A stretch of DNA of 64,000 nucleotides from Moniliophthora roreri (Eukaryota; Basidiomycota; Agaricomycetes; Agaricales; Marasmiaceae). The notes below the pieces were generated by a model that was not told the origin of the DNA, did not search any database, and worked only from the letters and a program-made list of their open reading frames with translations. Position 1 is the stretch's first letter. Every line of letters starts with the position of its first letter. The stretch lies in NCBI GenBank assembly GCA_001466705.2, contig LATX02000184.1:496001-560000 (forward strand), given 5' to 3'. This document shows, one piece after another, positions 47,605 to 57,766 of the stretch. The position numbers were made by a program, and so were the translations under genes.

Positions 47605-47943
47605 GCTTCCTTATTACAACGCTAAATTATACAAAAATTATGTCCAAATTCCTGCTACATTTGTGATAGTGAGTCTTACCCCGTCCCAGCGTGTCGGGGC
47701 TAGAGAAGGGTAGCCAAACGAGGCTCGCTCTCGAGCTTCTTGTACTTCTCCTGCCATCAGCCTGACAGTGCGTCATAGCCCACCACTGCGCTCTTCGATA
47801 GTTTGGGGTGGGAGCTAGTCAACAGCTAGGCGGACGACGAACAGACGAAGATTTTCAATTCCTGGATACTAAATTCGGCATTCACAGGCGTCGCCTTTGT
47901 ATAGTTTCTGAAAACTGAAGATTATAAATTCAGTGTCTCCGAA
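47605..47943. other. Intergenic region, no gene seen
   Basis: About 340 bp with no persuasive frame. A GC-rich stretch near 47680-47830 could fold but shows no tRNA or snoRNA landmarks that I can defend. Confidence 0.4.
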
Positions 47944-48333
47944 ATGGGTAACGAGTCTTGGCCTTACCTCAAATTACACAACGTTCAGGAGAGCTGCACT
48001 ACTTCTGATCCCTCTATTGCGAGTAGCAGCCAGACTGATTGCGAGACAGCTAAAAATGAACCCGGCAAATCTGTTAATGCAGTCAAATTTTGTATTTCTG
48101 GAGATAATAATGGACTACGACACCTGAAGAATGCTGCTCGGGATATCGAGCGTTCCTCCAGCGGTGTTCTTGATGAAGCGAATATCGACCGCAGCAAAGC
48201 GGGAGTCACTGGTATCCGACTCTTTTCTGGAGGAGCAACCTGTGGAGTGCTGGGTGCTGGTTTCGCGGTGGACGATGTGGATGCAGACGAAGACATGTGG
48301 AATGAAGTCCGCAGACAAGTTGCCGGTCCATGA
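47944..48333 (+). CDS. Doubtful small single-exon gene
   Basis: A 129-codon open frame starting MGNESWPYLKLHNVQESC and ending NEVRRQVAGP. It contains LRHLKNAARDIERSSSGVLD and a glycine-rich LFSGGATCGVLGAGFAVDDV, neither of which I recognise. Opposite-strand frames (47985-48296 and 48115-48516) are about as long, so coding on either strand, or neither, is possible. There is no splice evidence or clear domain. It is listed because it is the only candidate between the amidohydrolase-like gene and the LRR gene. Confidence 0.25.
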   Translation: MGNESWPYLKLHNVQESCTTSDPSIASSSQTDCETAKNEPGKSVNAVKFCISGDNNGLRHLKNAARDIERSSSGVLDEANIDRSKAGVTGIRLFSGGATCGVLGAGFAVDDVDADEDMWNEVRRQVAGP

Positions 48334-48768
48334 TTGGCCTTCGGCGCTTATCACACGTGGCACTGCCGTTTCTTCGTAACCTCGATGAAAATGCGGGCTT
48401 GAAAGCGAATTTTTGGAGACGCTGAGAAACGAAGACAAGGAAGACAAGGATATAGCGTTCAGCTGAGAGCAAGAATTATTTTTCTCTCTGATTTTGTCAG
48501 GAATTGCAGTGGTCACGATGGTGCCTACGGTGACCCTTGACCCTTTGCCGATGATTGGTCCTTAGCAGTCAGCATCAGCCCGAGAACCCAGAACGCGCCA
48601 ATATATCAACCATTTTTGTCCCTTTTGTATCTCTCAGCTGTTCGCAGGTTTTTCCTATTGGTCCTAGTATAAGAGCGAGGAGGGCTATCGTTGTGAGTCT
48701 GTTTTGACCTTTCTCTTGTCCCAGGGCTTATTCATGTCAGGGCAGTCAGCGGAATATTAACACTTTCT
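48334..48768. promoter_or_regulatory. Intergenic region upstream of the LRR gene
   Basis: About 435 bp. A TATATCAA element lies near 48601 and TAGTATAAGAG near 48666, plausible core-promoter sequences roughly 100-170 bp before the ATG at 48769. No F-box-coding exon could be found here. Function is inferred from position. Confidence 0.35.
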
Positions 48769-50320
48769 ATGACAAACAGCCTCAGGGAGGCTTCTTCTTT
48801 CTATGAAGACATGATCAGTATCTCCGACAGACTCCCCATAGAGGATGAGTTGCGTCGAGTACAGCATCTCTCAATTCACAGACCAGCTACACCTCCCATT
48901 TCCGACTCCGACCTCGCACGCGTTTTAGCCAATGCCCCGCATCTGGAGAGTGTAGTTTTGTCAGGCGTCCCAGACACTACCGACAGAACGGTCATTTTGC
49001 TCGCAGAAAACGCGCTCAATCTCCAGGAAATAGATCTGTCAGGATGCCAGATGGTTACGGACGTTGGTGTATTGGATCTGGTGGCAAAATCTCTCCCACT
49101 TCAATGTATACGTCTAAATGGCGTGGTACTCCTCACAGACCCATCCATATCCGCCATAGCCAAATCAACACCTCGACTCATTGAGCTTGAGCTCTCGGGC
49201 TTACCTCTACTCTCTCCGGTATCTGTTCGGGACATCTGGTCATTCTCCAGGTGACGAGTCTCTTCCTTTGAGTTGGAGATCTGCTCACTCATTTTCTAGA
49301 TTGCAGGAAGCTTCGCACACTACGTCTAGCCAACTGTCCATTATTGTCTGACAAGGCATTTCCTTCCCCACTCGAGGAACCTGAGCCTATTCACGAAGAG
49401 GACGAAGGCGAGAAACCCCTCCCTCCACGACCTACAACATGGATGGAACGACTGCCTCCCCTCATTCTTCGGCACTCGGCCGAGAATCTTCGCGTACTTG
49501 ATCTCGCAAACTGCAAAATCACCGATGATGCCATTGAAGGCATAGTCTCACATGCAACCAAGATACAAAACTTGAACCTTTCTGGGTGCTCTCAGCTCAC
49601 GGATAGGTCACTATACAGCATGTGCAAGCTCGGCAGCCACCTCGACGTGCTGATCATGTCTCACGTATCAAACATTACGGATCGGGGCATTGTACAGTTC
49701 GCAAGAGCATGTACGAATCTGCGGTGTTTAGATGTAGCTTGTGAGTGCGCCTGGCCCATTATTCCCTCGTTTCTCCGCGAGTCTTATACTCATTGTCTCA
49801 TTTTAGTTTGCCGCAACCTGACCGACATGTCGGTGTTTGAGCTTTCCGGCCTACCTAGTCTCCGGAGATTGAGCCTCATACGTGTACACAAGCTCACAGA
49901 TGTGGCCATTTTCTCTCTAGCAGAACACGCAAAGGGGTTAGAACGTCTCTATGTGTCATATTGCGATCATATCTCGCTAGAGGCAATTCATCTTTTACTG
50001 AGAAATTTGAAACGCCTGCAACACCTCACAGCGACAGGCATCCCGGCATTGAGACGTAAAGGCGTGCATCGTTTTTCGGAGCCTGCCCCTGAGGTGCGTG
50101 CTTATCTGACGCTTCGATTAGATCCAGCGCCCGATATCATACTTACTCGCCTTGGTAGGAATGGGATCCAGACCAGAAGGCCGTGTTCCGTGTGTTCAGT
50201 GGTGATAATGTTGATGGTCTCCGACGGTTTCTGAATAAGGAAGAACAACGTCGGCAGGACGCAGAGGCCCGCAATATACCCTTCGTAGCTCGGTCGGATG
50301 ACTCTTTGCAGTTGTTCTAA
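48769..50320 (+). CDS. Leucine-rich-repeat protein of the Grr1/AMN1 (RNI-like) type
   Basis: The protein is mostly cysteine-containing LRRs, as in F-box proteins Grr1 and FBXL. Examples: LQEIDLSGCQMVTDVGVLDL, LIELELSGLPLLSPVSV, LRTLRLANCPLLSDKAF, LRVLDLANCKITDDAIEGIV, IQNLNLSGCSQLTDRSLYSM, LRRLSLIRVHKLTDVAIFSL and LERLYVSYCDHISLEAIHLL. An acidic loop (EPEPIHEEDEGEKPLPPRP) interrupts the repeats. The start MTNSLREASSFYEDMISISD leads directly to the repeats, and I see no F-box motif before them or in the 400 bp upstream. The C-terminus, after an intron at about 50096-50151, reads WDPDQKAVFRVFSGDNVDGL. The stop is TAA 50318-50320. Three introns. About 460 residues, shorter than Grr1, so either an LRR-only relative or a gene whose 5' exon I missed. 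Confidence 0.8.
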
Positions 50321-51030
50321 AAGGGGCCGACGGTTATGCGATACCCGTCGCATCCGACCGCGAAAAACAGGTTTTGAGGTGAGTCACCGGACGATTCGGT
50401 TAGGTGGAGCGCGTATTTTACTGTCTCGCGATAATCGTTTGTGAGTCGCTATGTATTCTTTCTGATATCTATATGGGCCTTACAGTAGTATATATGCTTA
50501 CTTTTTGGGGCTTACTGTGTATAGACGATTAGAGGATAGATGCGGACGTTTACCTTAGCGCTGACATTGTGTCCTGTATATTGTCAAGAGCACGTTTGTG
50601 ATTATACAAGATCGGATGCGAGTGACTGGTCTCATGGTGTAAGGTATCTCATAAGATAGTAAAGATACCGAGAAACTTTGCCTTGGATTTCGGAGCGATC
50701 ATCAGAATCTTTTTTGATGCGAAGGCCGACGACGTCGATGACGTTCTTGCTTTCGCGTACTCCATTACAGTCATCGACAGCCTTGTTTACAGTTTTCCAG
50801 TTCTGAATTTGAGTCTCTAGATCGTTCTTGACTACGTTCCCCAACTTTTACTGGTGATTGTCTGCGGAAACTTCTCGTCTTCTCGGAAGTTGACGTGTTT
50901 TGATTGACAGGAACCAGACCTCCTATCAAGCTCAGGACGGTTTCATTTCATACAAGAACATTCATGGGCCATTGGGTTTTGGCTTTCGATTTCTTCTTCT
51001 CCTCAACGCTCTAGTTCTGAAGAAATCGAG
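50321..51030. other. Intergenic region, no gene supported
   Basis: About 710 bp between two genes on the + strand. A minus-strand frame of 70 codons at 50632-50844 is Lys/Asp-rich but has no motif, introns or neighbours to support it. The region probably contains the LRR gene's 3' UTR and the long leader of the next gene; a 5' non-coding exon is possible. Confidence 0.4.
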
Positions 51031-54000
51031 ATGGGAGTGCGGGAAGGACGCATGAACAGGTCAGGAACTGTGTCTGCTGCTAGTGTCGGTCCTACGGGGT
51101 CTCTAAGTTCCTTACAATTGGGTTCGATGGATACCACTGTTGTCAAAAAGCTGAGCGAGAATGGGTCGAGTCACACGAACCGTTCTCGCAGGCCAATTAT
51201 CTCCGGCTTTCTACCTCTTCCTTCCATCAGCGCATCACCCGTTTGCACACCAACGACCAGCACTTCCTCCCGTGATTACAGTCTTTATTCCGATTCCTGC
51301 GGTTCTGGCGATGATAAAACTGGCTCAGACTCAGTTCCCAGCGAGATTTACCAAAGCACTCCGACTACCCCCTGCGACCAATCCTCTTTACGCGTATCCA
51401 CTGCGCCCACACCCACGTGGATTTCAACACCACCCACTCCCCCTCCAAAGGTCGTTAAGCGCTCGGTAACTTGCATGCCACGCCGGATATCATCGCCCGT
51501 AACCCCATCTGCCTCATTCCCTGCCTCAATGTCCCCGCATGCAGATACCGAATTCGTCACACTTCCCCAACGATGTACTTCCACTCCGACTTTGTCGCGC
51601 TCACGTTCGGCGTCTGAATCTTCGGCGTTTCGCTCTCATCCTCCTATATCCATGAAAACTAGGCCCCAATTCGTTTCCGCCAGCCAACTCAGATCTGGTT
51701 TTATACCTCCGAGAGAGTCTATACCAATCCTCTTTGCTCGGTCGAAACCGCTATTCGAACTTATTCACCAATCCAGTATGGATCATCACGATGATGTCAT
51801 CCTTACCAGCAGCAGAGAAAAGCGATCCGATTGTGGTCACAGTGTGGAAAGCGCTAGCTCGCTTGAATCTGGAGAAGAGTGTTCTGAGAAGCTGTCAAGA
51901 GAAAAGGAGCGGGACAGTGCGAGAAAGTACCATGCATTGGTGGAGCTGTTGTCGACCGAGGTCGCTTACCTGCAGGACTTACGAATCCTCATCTCGGCAA
52001 GTGTACTATCACTCTGAACGACAAATGACCTCCTTTGCTCAGACATTCCAACAGGTATATTTACGCAACATATCAACTCTCAGACGTAATCCGAGCTCCT
52101 CGACATTCGGCAGAAATTCGTCGTTTTCTGCTCTATCACGAAACAGCTCCTCCTCCCAGATGACAGGTAGTATGAGCAGTTCGACAGGTCATGGTCTTGA
52201 TGTTCATGGATTGCAACCCTTGACATCAATAACCACATCGGCGAAGGAGAAGGAGAAATCGCCAGCCCGGTATCTGTTCACCGATACAGAAGTGGAAATG
52301 TTGACGCGGAACGCCGAGGACGTACTGCAGTTTCATGAACGCTTCGTGGAGGAATTGAAGCTATCGATGTCCGGTCTTGGTATACCCATGGAGCCTGTAG
52401 ACGGGACGATGTCTTCCGATGAGTCTAGAGCGGAGAAAAGTAGACCTGGTATTGCAAATGTTGACGCTGGTATTGCTGTGGTGTCCACCAAGTTTGCAAC
52501 AGAGGTCAGTTCCCTCACAGTGCATGGTATGCGAGCACTGAATGTCCCATAGTCGTCGCGCTTTAGCCTCTACCAAGTGTTCTGCGCCGGCCATCCAGAG
52601 GCCTTGGACGTCCTAAGGCGTGTTCAACAGCTCTATCCTTCGGAGTGGGATATGTTTGAGCAGCGGTGTAGTATGGCTCTCGACCCTCAGCTGGGCGCCG
52701 ATCGCTCTGGTTCAACGACACCCGATAGCATCGGCTTTGATACGCCGGTGATGACCACTATTGGGAAGAAGCGCCGACGAGCATCCATATCCGCAGCTGA
52801 TCAGACATCCCGTACTTTACGCTCCTGGCCGAGTTCGATGGGTAGCCAGCCTCCGAAAGAGCCGCATACAGATCCCACAAGGAACCGGTCTCGCCTTTTC
52901 TTCATGGACTACTTGATCAAGCCAGTACAGCGGATATGCAAGTATCCATTGCTGCTCGATCAATTAAAAACTGGCAAAACACTTCGAGCAATGGTTGGAT
53001 CGTCACCCTTGGGACGAAGGGACGTCAATGTGGTGGTGGAGAGTGCAGCACTGGCTATGAGACACGTAGCTGGGCAGGTGGATGAAGCTCGAAGGCAACA
53101 AGATGTTGCAGCAAGGTCGTCATTGATCATTTCACGTACATCTGTCTCGCCGATATCCACTACCATGGCCTCTACACAACCTCTGCAAGTGCTCACTTCC
53201 AGTTTCCTGTCTTCCCTCGGGACGTGCCTATTCGCCGGCTCGTTGGATGTGATACATAATCGCTCAACGAAGCACTCAACAAACACGACGAGCATCAATG
53301 TCAAGTATCTTGGTGCCTTTCTGTATATGGGAGGTTACTTGATTCTGGTCAAGGTACTCAAAGGGAAGGTCTACGAGCCTAGGCATTGGTTCGGGTTGAT
53401 CGATTTCCAGATATCAGATCCGGACGAAAGTGAAGGTATTTCGGTTCGTCATAGTGCATCTGAGTTTTCTCGCTGACTAGAGAATTTAAGCTTGGTTACC
53501 TTGTTCTTTTCGACTGGCATGTAGAGGCCACGAGTTTGAGCTAGCCGCCGCATGCAAGCCAGAGAAAGAAGCTTGGATAGCTGCTATACGGGAGTCCTTG
53601 GCTCACCCTAAGGCAGAGTGGGTAAACGAGCCAATATCAAGCCTCCATGTCGACGGCAAGGGTGAACTTGTATCCTCTATACTCGATGGTCCTTTCGAAA
53701 TCATCAATCCTCTTCCGACCATCCAGTCTGTATCGGAACTAGTTCAAAACGACGACGACGAAACAGACGCATCTACAAAGCCCCTACCGCCGCTTCCGTC
53801 CCCTCCTTTCGACGCTTTACCTGACGATTATGAATCGCAACACAAATCAAAGCGATTTTCGAGAAACAGTACGCCGGATATTTCACACCCCAGCCGTCAT
53901 TCGTCATCTGCTTCGATGAAGTCTATACTATCTCCCATGGCGATTGACTCGGACACAATCATTATTCGCCGTTCTCTACCCTCTACCCGTGCACAAATTG

Positions 54001-54800
54001 ATTTAGGTCTTCAGGATGTCATCTCCGAGGCTTGCATGAACGCTCGATCTCAAGCGACTGTACGTGAAGAAGGCTTGTTCCAGGCACCCAACACCTCGCG
54101 CACGGGTATTGCCCGATCCACAGGTTCCGCCTTGAGTATGAAAAAGCTCAAGAAGCACGAGAGTGTCCGCATACCGAGGCGTAGAAGCCTCGCCGCCGAT
54201 GCTCGAGATGATGTCAAATCACGGACCAAGTCACTCAGTCGAGGCAACACTCTCAGTATCACCTCAACTAGCTCGGACGGGCTCCCGCCTTTCCCTGATG
54301 CTCATCATTACGTTCATTACCCATCGTCACCGCCGTTTTCACAGTGTTCTTCTAACCTCACTACTTCGGCGCCGCCGTCGCACGAGAGTAGCCCGACACA
54401 TGGCGGGCCGTTCATGTCGTCAAAACAGACACGTCCCGAGACGGTGAAGCATAAGCGAACGCAAAGGAACTCGATAGTTGGGAGTGTTCGAAGTTTATTC
54501 CTCTCACACCCAACATCACCTGGCTCACCCCGGCAAACGTATACTGAAGACACTTTTCCGAAACATATATCGCATGGCTTTTTGAGGCGTTGGGCAAAGA
54601 GCCAGTCGGCGAAATCTCATCGTCGCACTCACAGCGCTCCGGACAAGCCCAACGGCTCGTTCCAGGAGAAACACAACACAATTATAGCTGGACTTGCGCT
54701 TCACGATTCCTCAATGTTACCTCAATTAGGCAGCTTGGCTTCACCAACAAGATGGCCAGAGTCTCCCGACCGGGAATTGTTTCCTGACAATAAGTCTTAA
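51031..54800 (+). CDS. Second Dbl-family RhoGEF (DH-PH) with long Ser-rich flanks
   Basis: A different RhoGEF from the one at 37-41 kb. It starts MGVREGRMNRSGTVSAASVG, followed by about 280 disordered, Ser/Thr/Pro-rich residues. The DH domain opens with YHALVELLSTEVAYLQDLRI, then after an intron and a Ser-rich insertion (STLRRNPSSSTFGRNSS) resumes with EMLTRNAEDVLQFHERFVEE and SLYQVFCAGHPEALDVLRRV. The conserved third block is FFMDYLIKPVQRICKYPLLL. A PH domain follows: LGTCLFAGSLDVI, VKYLGAFLYMGGYLILVKVL, RHWFGLIDFQI and, after an intron, FELAAACKPEKEAWIAAIRE with the PH C-terminal Trp. The last 400 residues are again Ser-rich with basic patches. The stop is TAA 54798-54800. Five introns (near 51999, 52505 and 53444 among others). 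The 5' limit is the first Met in an open frame, so an upstream exon is possible. Confidence 0.82.
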
Positions 54801-55076
54801 CATTCCTCTTTTTCAATCATCGCTAAATTATCGTTCCTTCCATGTTTTTCTGTTACTATTTATAATTCTAGTTGTCATCGTCATCATCAATCTACATATT
54901 ACAGTATACCAGCATTTTTTTAAAACACGCTTATGAGCTCATGAATCATGTGGAAACGTCATTCATAGTCTTTGTTACGAATCTTTGTATTTTATCTTAA
55001 CCATCGTTCATAAGACTAAAGAATCATTATATCGGTATCAGCAGAGTGCGGAATTGTCGGACGCAAATTCCACCAT

Positions 55077-55819
55077 TCAGTCCTCTTCGTCGTCAAACCA
55101 TTTCTCTTCCATGTCTCGATCAAGATCTCGGTCCAGGTTTTCATTCCAGTCTACTCGGTCGTAATCAACGTGCTTTCAAGTGTGATCAGTGACGATGAAT
55201 GATCAATGAGATAGATACTGACATCTAGTAAACCGTAAATGAATCTTTCTTGTATTCGCCTCTCGAAAGCGGCCTTGAGCTCGGCTTCCGACTCCTCCAC
55301 CTCCGGCTGTCCAGAAGCAGCTGGTTCGTCATCGCTCTCATCGCTATCTTCATCCTCCTCAGGAACAAACTCCTCTGCGACAGCTTGTTCGCGTCTTATT
55401 TCTCGTACACGCTGTCCTTCCCGCTCCTCCTCATACTGTCCTAGAAGAGACCCGAGCTTCTTGACATGCTTCTCAGTGCCTTGCAAAAAGTTGTTCTCTG
55501 CCCATTGTTTTTCTTCGTTTCCTTCTTCGACTCCGCGTCGTTCCCTGCCTGGCCATAATGTAGGCCAAAGTTGTCTTGCAGAAGAGAATGCTAATTCCTC
55601 CGGTTTTGACCTGACATACTCCAGACGACGGTTTCGGATCGCAGGGATCGTAGTACGTTCTTTTGGGCTTGTGATGGGGGAAAATGTTACCAGGAGATGC
55701 GGGGGTAGCTGTAGTAGATATTTGGAGAGGAAATTTATAGGTTCATTAGAAGGAGAAGATTCATCTGTGCCCTCGAGGCCTAGAAATGAAAGTATTGCTT
55801 GAGCGTTGAAGGTAGCCAT
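55077..55819 (-). CDS. CCDC97-like protein (DUF2052)
   Basis: Homologue of CCDC97, a conserved eukaryotic protein reported to associate with the SF3b part of the spliceosome. The start is MATFNAQAILSFLGLEG (Met at 55819), followed by LSKYLLQLPPHLLVTFSPIT and IRNRRLEYVRSKPEELAFSS. The helix-rich centre is RREQAVAEEFVPEEDEDSDE, then ELKAAFERRIQERFIYGLLD. An intron at about 55165-55226 joins to VDYDRVDWNENLDRDLDRDM and a final EEKWFDDEED, TGA at 55077-55079. The FERRIQERFIYGLLD to DYDRVDWNE sequence is the family core. About 225-230 residues, a usual length in fungi. Its start codon lies only 111 bp from that of the divergent C2H2-type gene. Confidence 0.75.
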
Positions 55820-55930
55820 TATTTCCCAAATCAGGCGCCGGTCATCATATAAGCGCCTGTTACCAGGACATTAGTCATACCGTCGCTCACCGCCAGCAGC
55901 GACAACGACGAGCAACTGCTGGCAACAAAT

Positions 55931-57329
55931 ATGTCCTTTTTCAACCCCATCATCTGCCGCTGGGGATACTGTCGTCAAATACTCTACTCGGACGATGAAT
56001 ACACTCGACACTTGATATGTGATCATGTTCGAAACTCCAAGAAAGAATGGGTAAAAAAAGGAGACTTGGGTTTGCTGAGGAGAGCTGAAGAGGGCACAGG
56101 GCACAGTTTCAGCACAGATGGGCTGATGTGTAGCTATCCAGAGCAAGAAATAGGCCGAAAGCCCGTTGGTAATAGTCAGGGTATGTCCCTCAGATTTGCG
56201 CATACACTGCTGCAAATCGCTGATCTTCTCTGCTTCAGAATCGTCGGGGGCTGCTTCACTACCCTCACCACCAGATACCGCACCCAAGGCATTCTCTCCC
56301 AGCCCATCACCATCACTGCCAGATGAGCTAGAGCGTTCTTACCGGTCACGATCTCCGAGCCTCGCAGTCAGTCCAGTATCTGAGAAAGCCAGTCCATTTC
56401 TCTTCGTTCAAGACGAAGATGACAGGGCATCTTCGCCAATTAGTCATTTTCTCCCACTAGATCATCGTCGCTGGCCAACAACAGGATATACCACTCCGAC
56501 ATTCGCTGCTCTTTCTTCGTCACCCGTCGGTTCTCCTCGGGTCTCCTTCGAGGACATACCATCGCCGAGCTTGAGCAATCTAATTGATATCGGCGGACGC
56601 GGGACGAAGCGGAAGCGCGGAGACGAAGCCGAGGAAGAATTCTCACAATACTCTTCTTCCACGGAATCCCAGCGGCAGGTCGAGGAAGAGCTTACCCAGA
56701 GTTTGGGACTGGAGGAAGACGACTACATACACCCATTCGACCAGCTAAACCCTGTGGAATCGCATGATCTCGTTTACCCTCCGGACGAGATTCAACCAGC
56801 CGAATTCCACTACACAAACGTTACTCAGCCATATAACGAATCGGACACCTTTGACTCAACCTTTTTGGTGAACACTAGGGACCAGAACCGGCGCGCTGAT
56901 ACACCGTTCTACCCTTCCCAATCCCATACTCTACCGCCATTGCCTATCCAGGTGCAAGAGGCCGCAGCGCCTGCTCTCGACGATTCGGACCATGTCGACC
57001 TTAACGCTGACCTTGCTACTCAAATACACTCTTTACCCTACGCTGGACCGTCCACTCCTCTTCCAAAACGAGTATCCATATACCAGGAGCCTTGTTATCC
57101 AGAGAACCACACCGTAACGACACAGACATGGTACATGCCTAAACGCAAAAAGTCGCGTAGCAGCCAGCCTAACTCTGCTGTGTCGTTGCAGCAGTCGCCC
57201 ACTGCAGAATCCTTTTCGCCAGATGTTTTGTGTCACCATTCTCCGTCACTCTCGCAGTCCCAAGCCTATACAGGCGAGTTCCCTTTCCTTACTCAGGCGC
57301 CATACTCGAGCCAGAATTGCAGTCAGTGA
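55931..57329 (+). CDS. Single C2H2-type zinc-finger protein, Ser/Pro-rich
   Basis: Not assigned to a named family. The N-terminus MSFFNPIICRWGYCRQIL leads into a C-x4-C-x12-H-x4-H finger (CRWGYC ... H-LICD-H), which may bind zinc. After an intron with donor GTATGTCC (56181) and acceptor CTTCAG (56240), the frame continues SSGAASLPSPPDTAPKAFSP. The rest is disordered: Ser/Pro-rich, with one basic patch, GRGTKRKRGDEAEEEF, that could be a nuclear localisation signal, and an acidic segment, QVEEELTQSLGLEEDDYIHP. The C-terminus is Ser/Gln-rich. The layout (one finger, NLS, acidic and Gln-rich stretches) would fit a transcription regulator, but that is inference. The stop is TGA 57327-57329. Splicing inside the first 250 bp may be more complex than drawn, because the finger-coding exon continues into Lys-rich sequence. 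Confidence 0.65.
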
Positions 57330-57766
57330 TAGTAACTTTCTTGTTAGATTTTTTGGGACTACATCATCCGTATTCACATGCAGCTGAATACATAACTTAT
57401 TCCTCATTCATATTCTGTACAATAAAGGCGTACATATAACAATGCTGACTGTATATTAATAATACGAAGAAATAGTACTCAACACTACTCATTATACCTA
57501 TCGAGTCAGCCGTCGTACCGAAAGAAATCCTGCACATAACATACACTCACTGAGTTCATCCGACGACACATAAGTGATGCATTGGACTCTATAGGTATGC
57601 GTTGGTACAGGTACATAGCAATGCAAAGACAATAATAGGATATAGGTATGTTGTGTGTTATGAACATGATGCGAATGCCTTGGAAATGCCCATGATAACA
57701 GAAACGAAACGAAGGCAAAAAAAAAAAAAAAAAGGAAGATTAAGGGTGAAAACGATAATGTTCAGG
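57330..57766. other. Intergenic region between convergent genes
   Basis: About 440 bp of AT-rich sequence between the 3' ends of the C2H2-type gene and PCF11. It contains AATAAA-like elements (for example CAATAAAGG near 57419) suited to 3' end formation, and an A homopolymer at 57717-57734. No gene seen. Confidence 0.5.
57717..57734 (+). repeat. A18 homopolymer run
   Basis: Eighteen consecutive A residues about 30 bp past the stop codon of PCF11, which is on the other strand, so it is a T run in that gene's transcript. Sequencing length error is possible. Confidence 0.9.

Noticed and set aside
47650..47830. GC-rich, possibly foldable stretch considered as a structured RNA
   Set aside because: No tRNA internal boxes, no convincing C/D or H/ACA elements and no clear stem pairing by eye.
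50632..50844. 70-codon minus-strand frame upstream of the second RhoGEF
   Set aside because: Too short, no homology that I can recall and no splice support.
55239..55802. 187-codon + strand frame rich in Ser
   Set aside because: Exactly antisense to the Glu-rich CCDC97-like gene; Glu codons read as Ser/Leu on the reverse strand.
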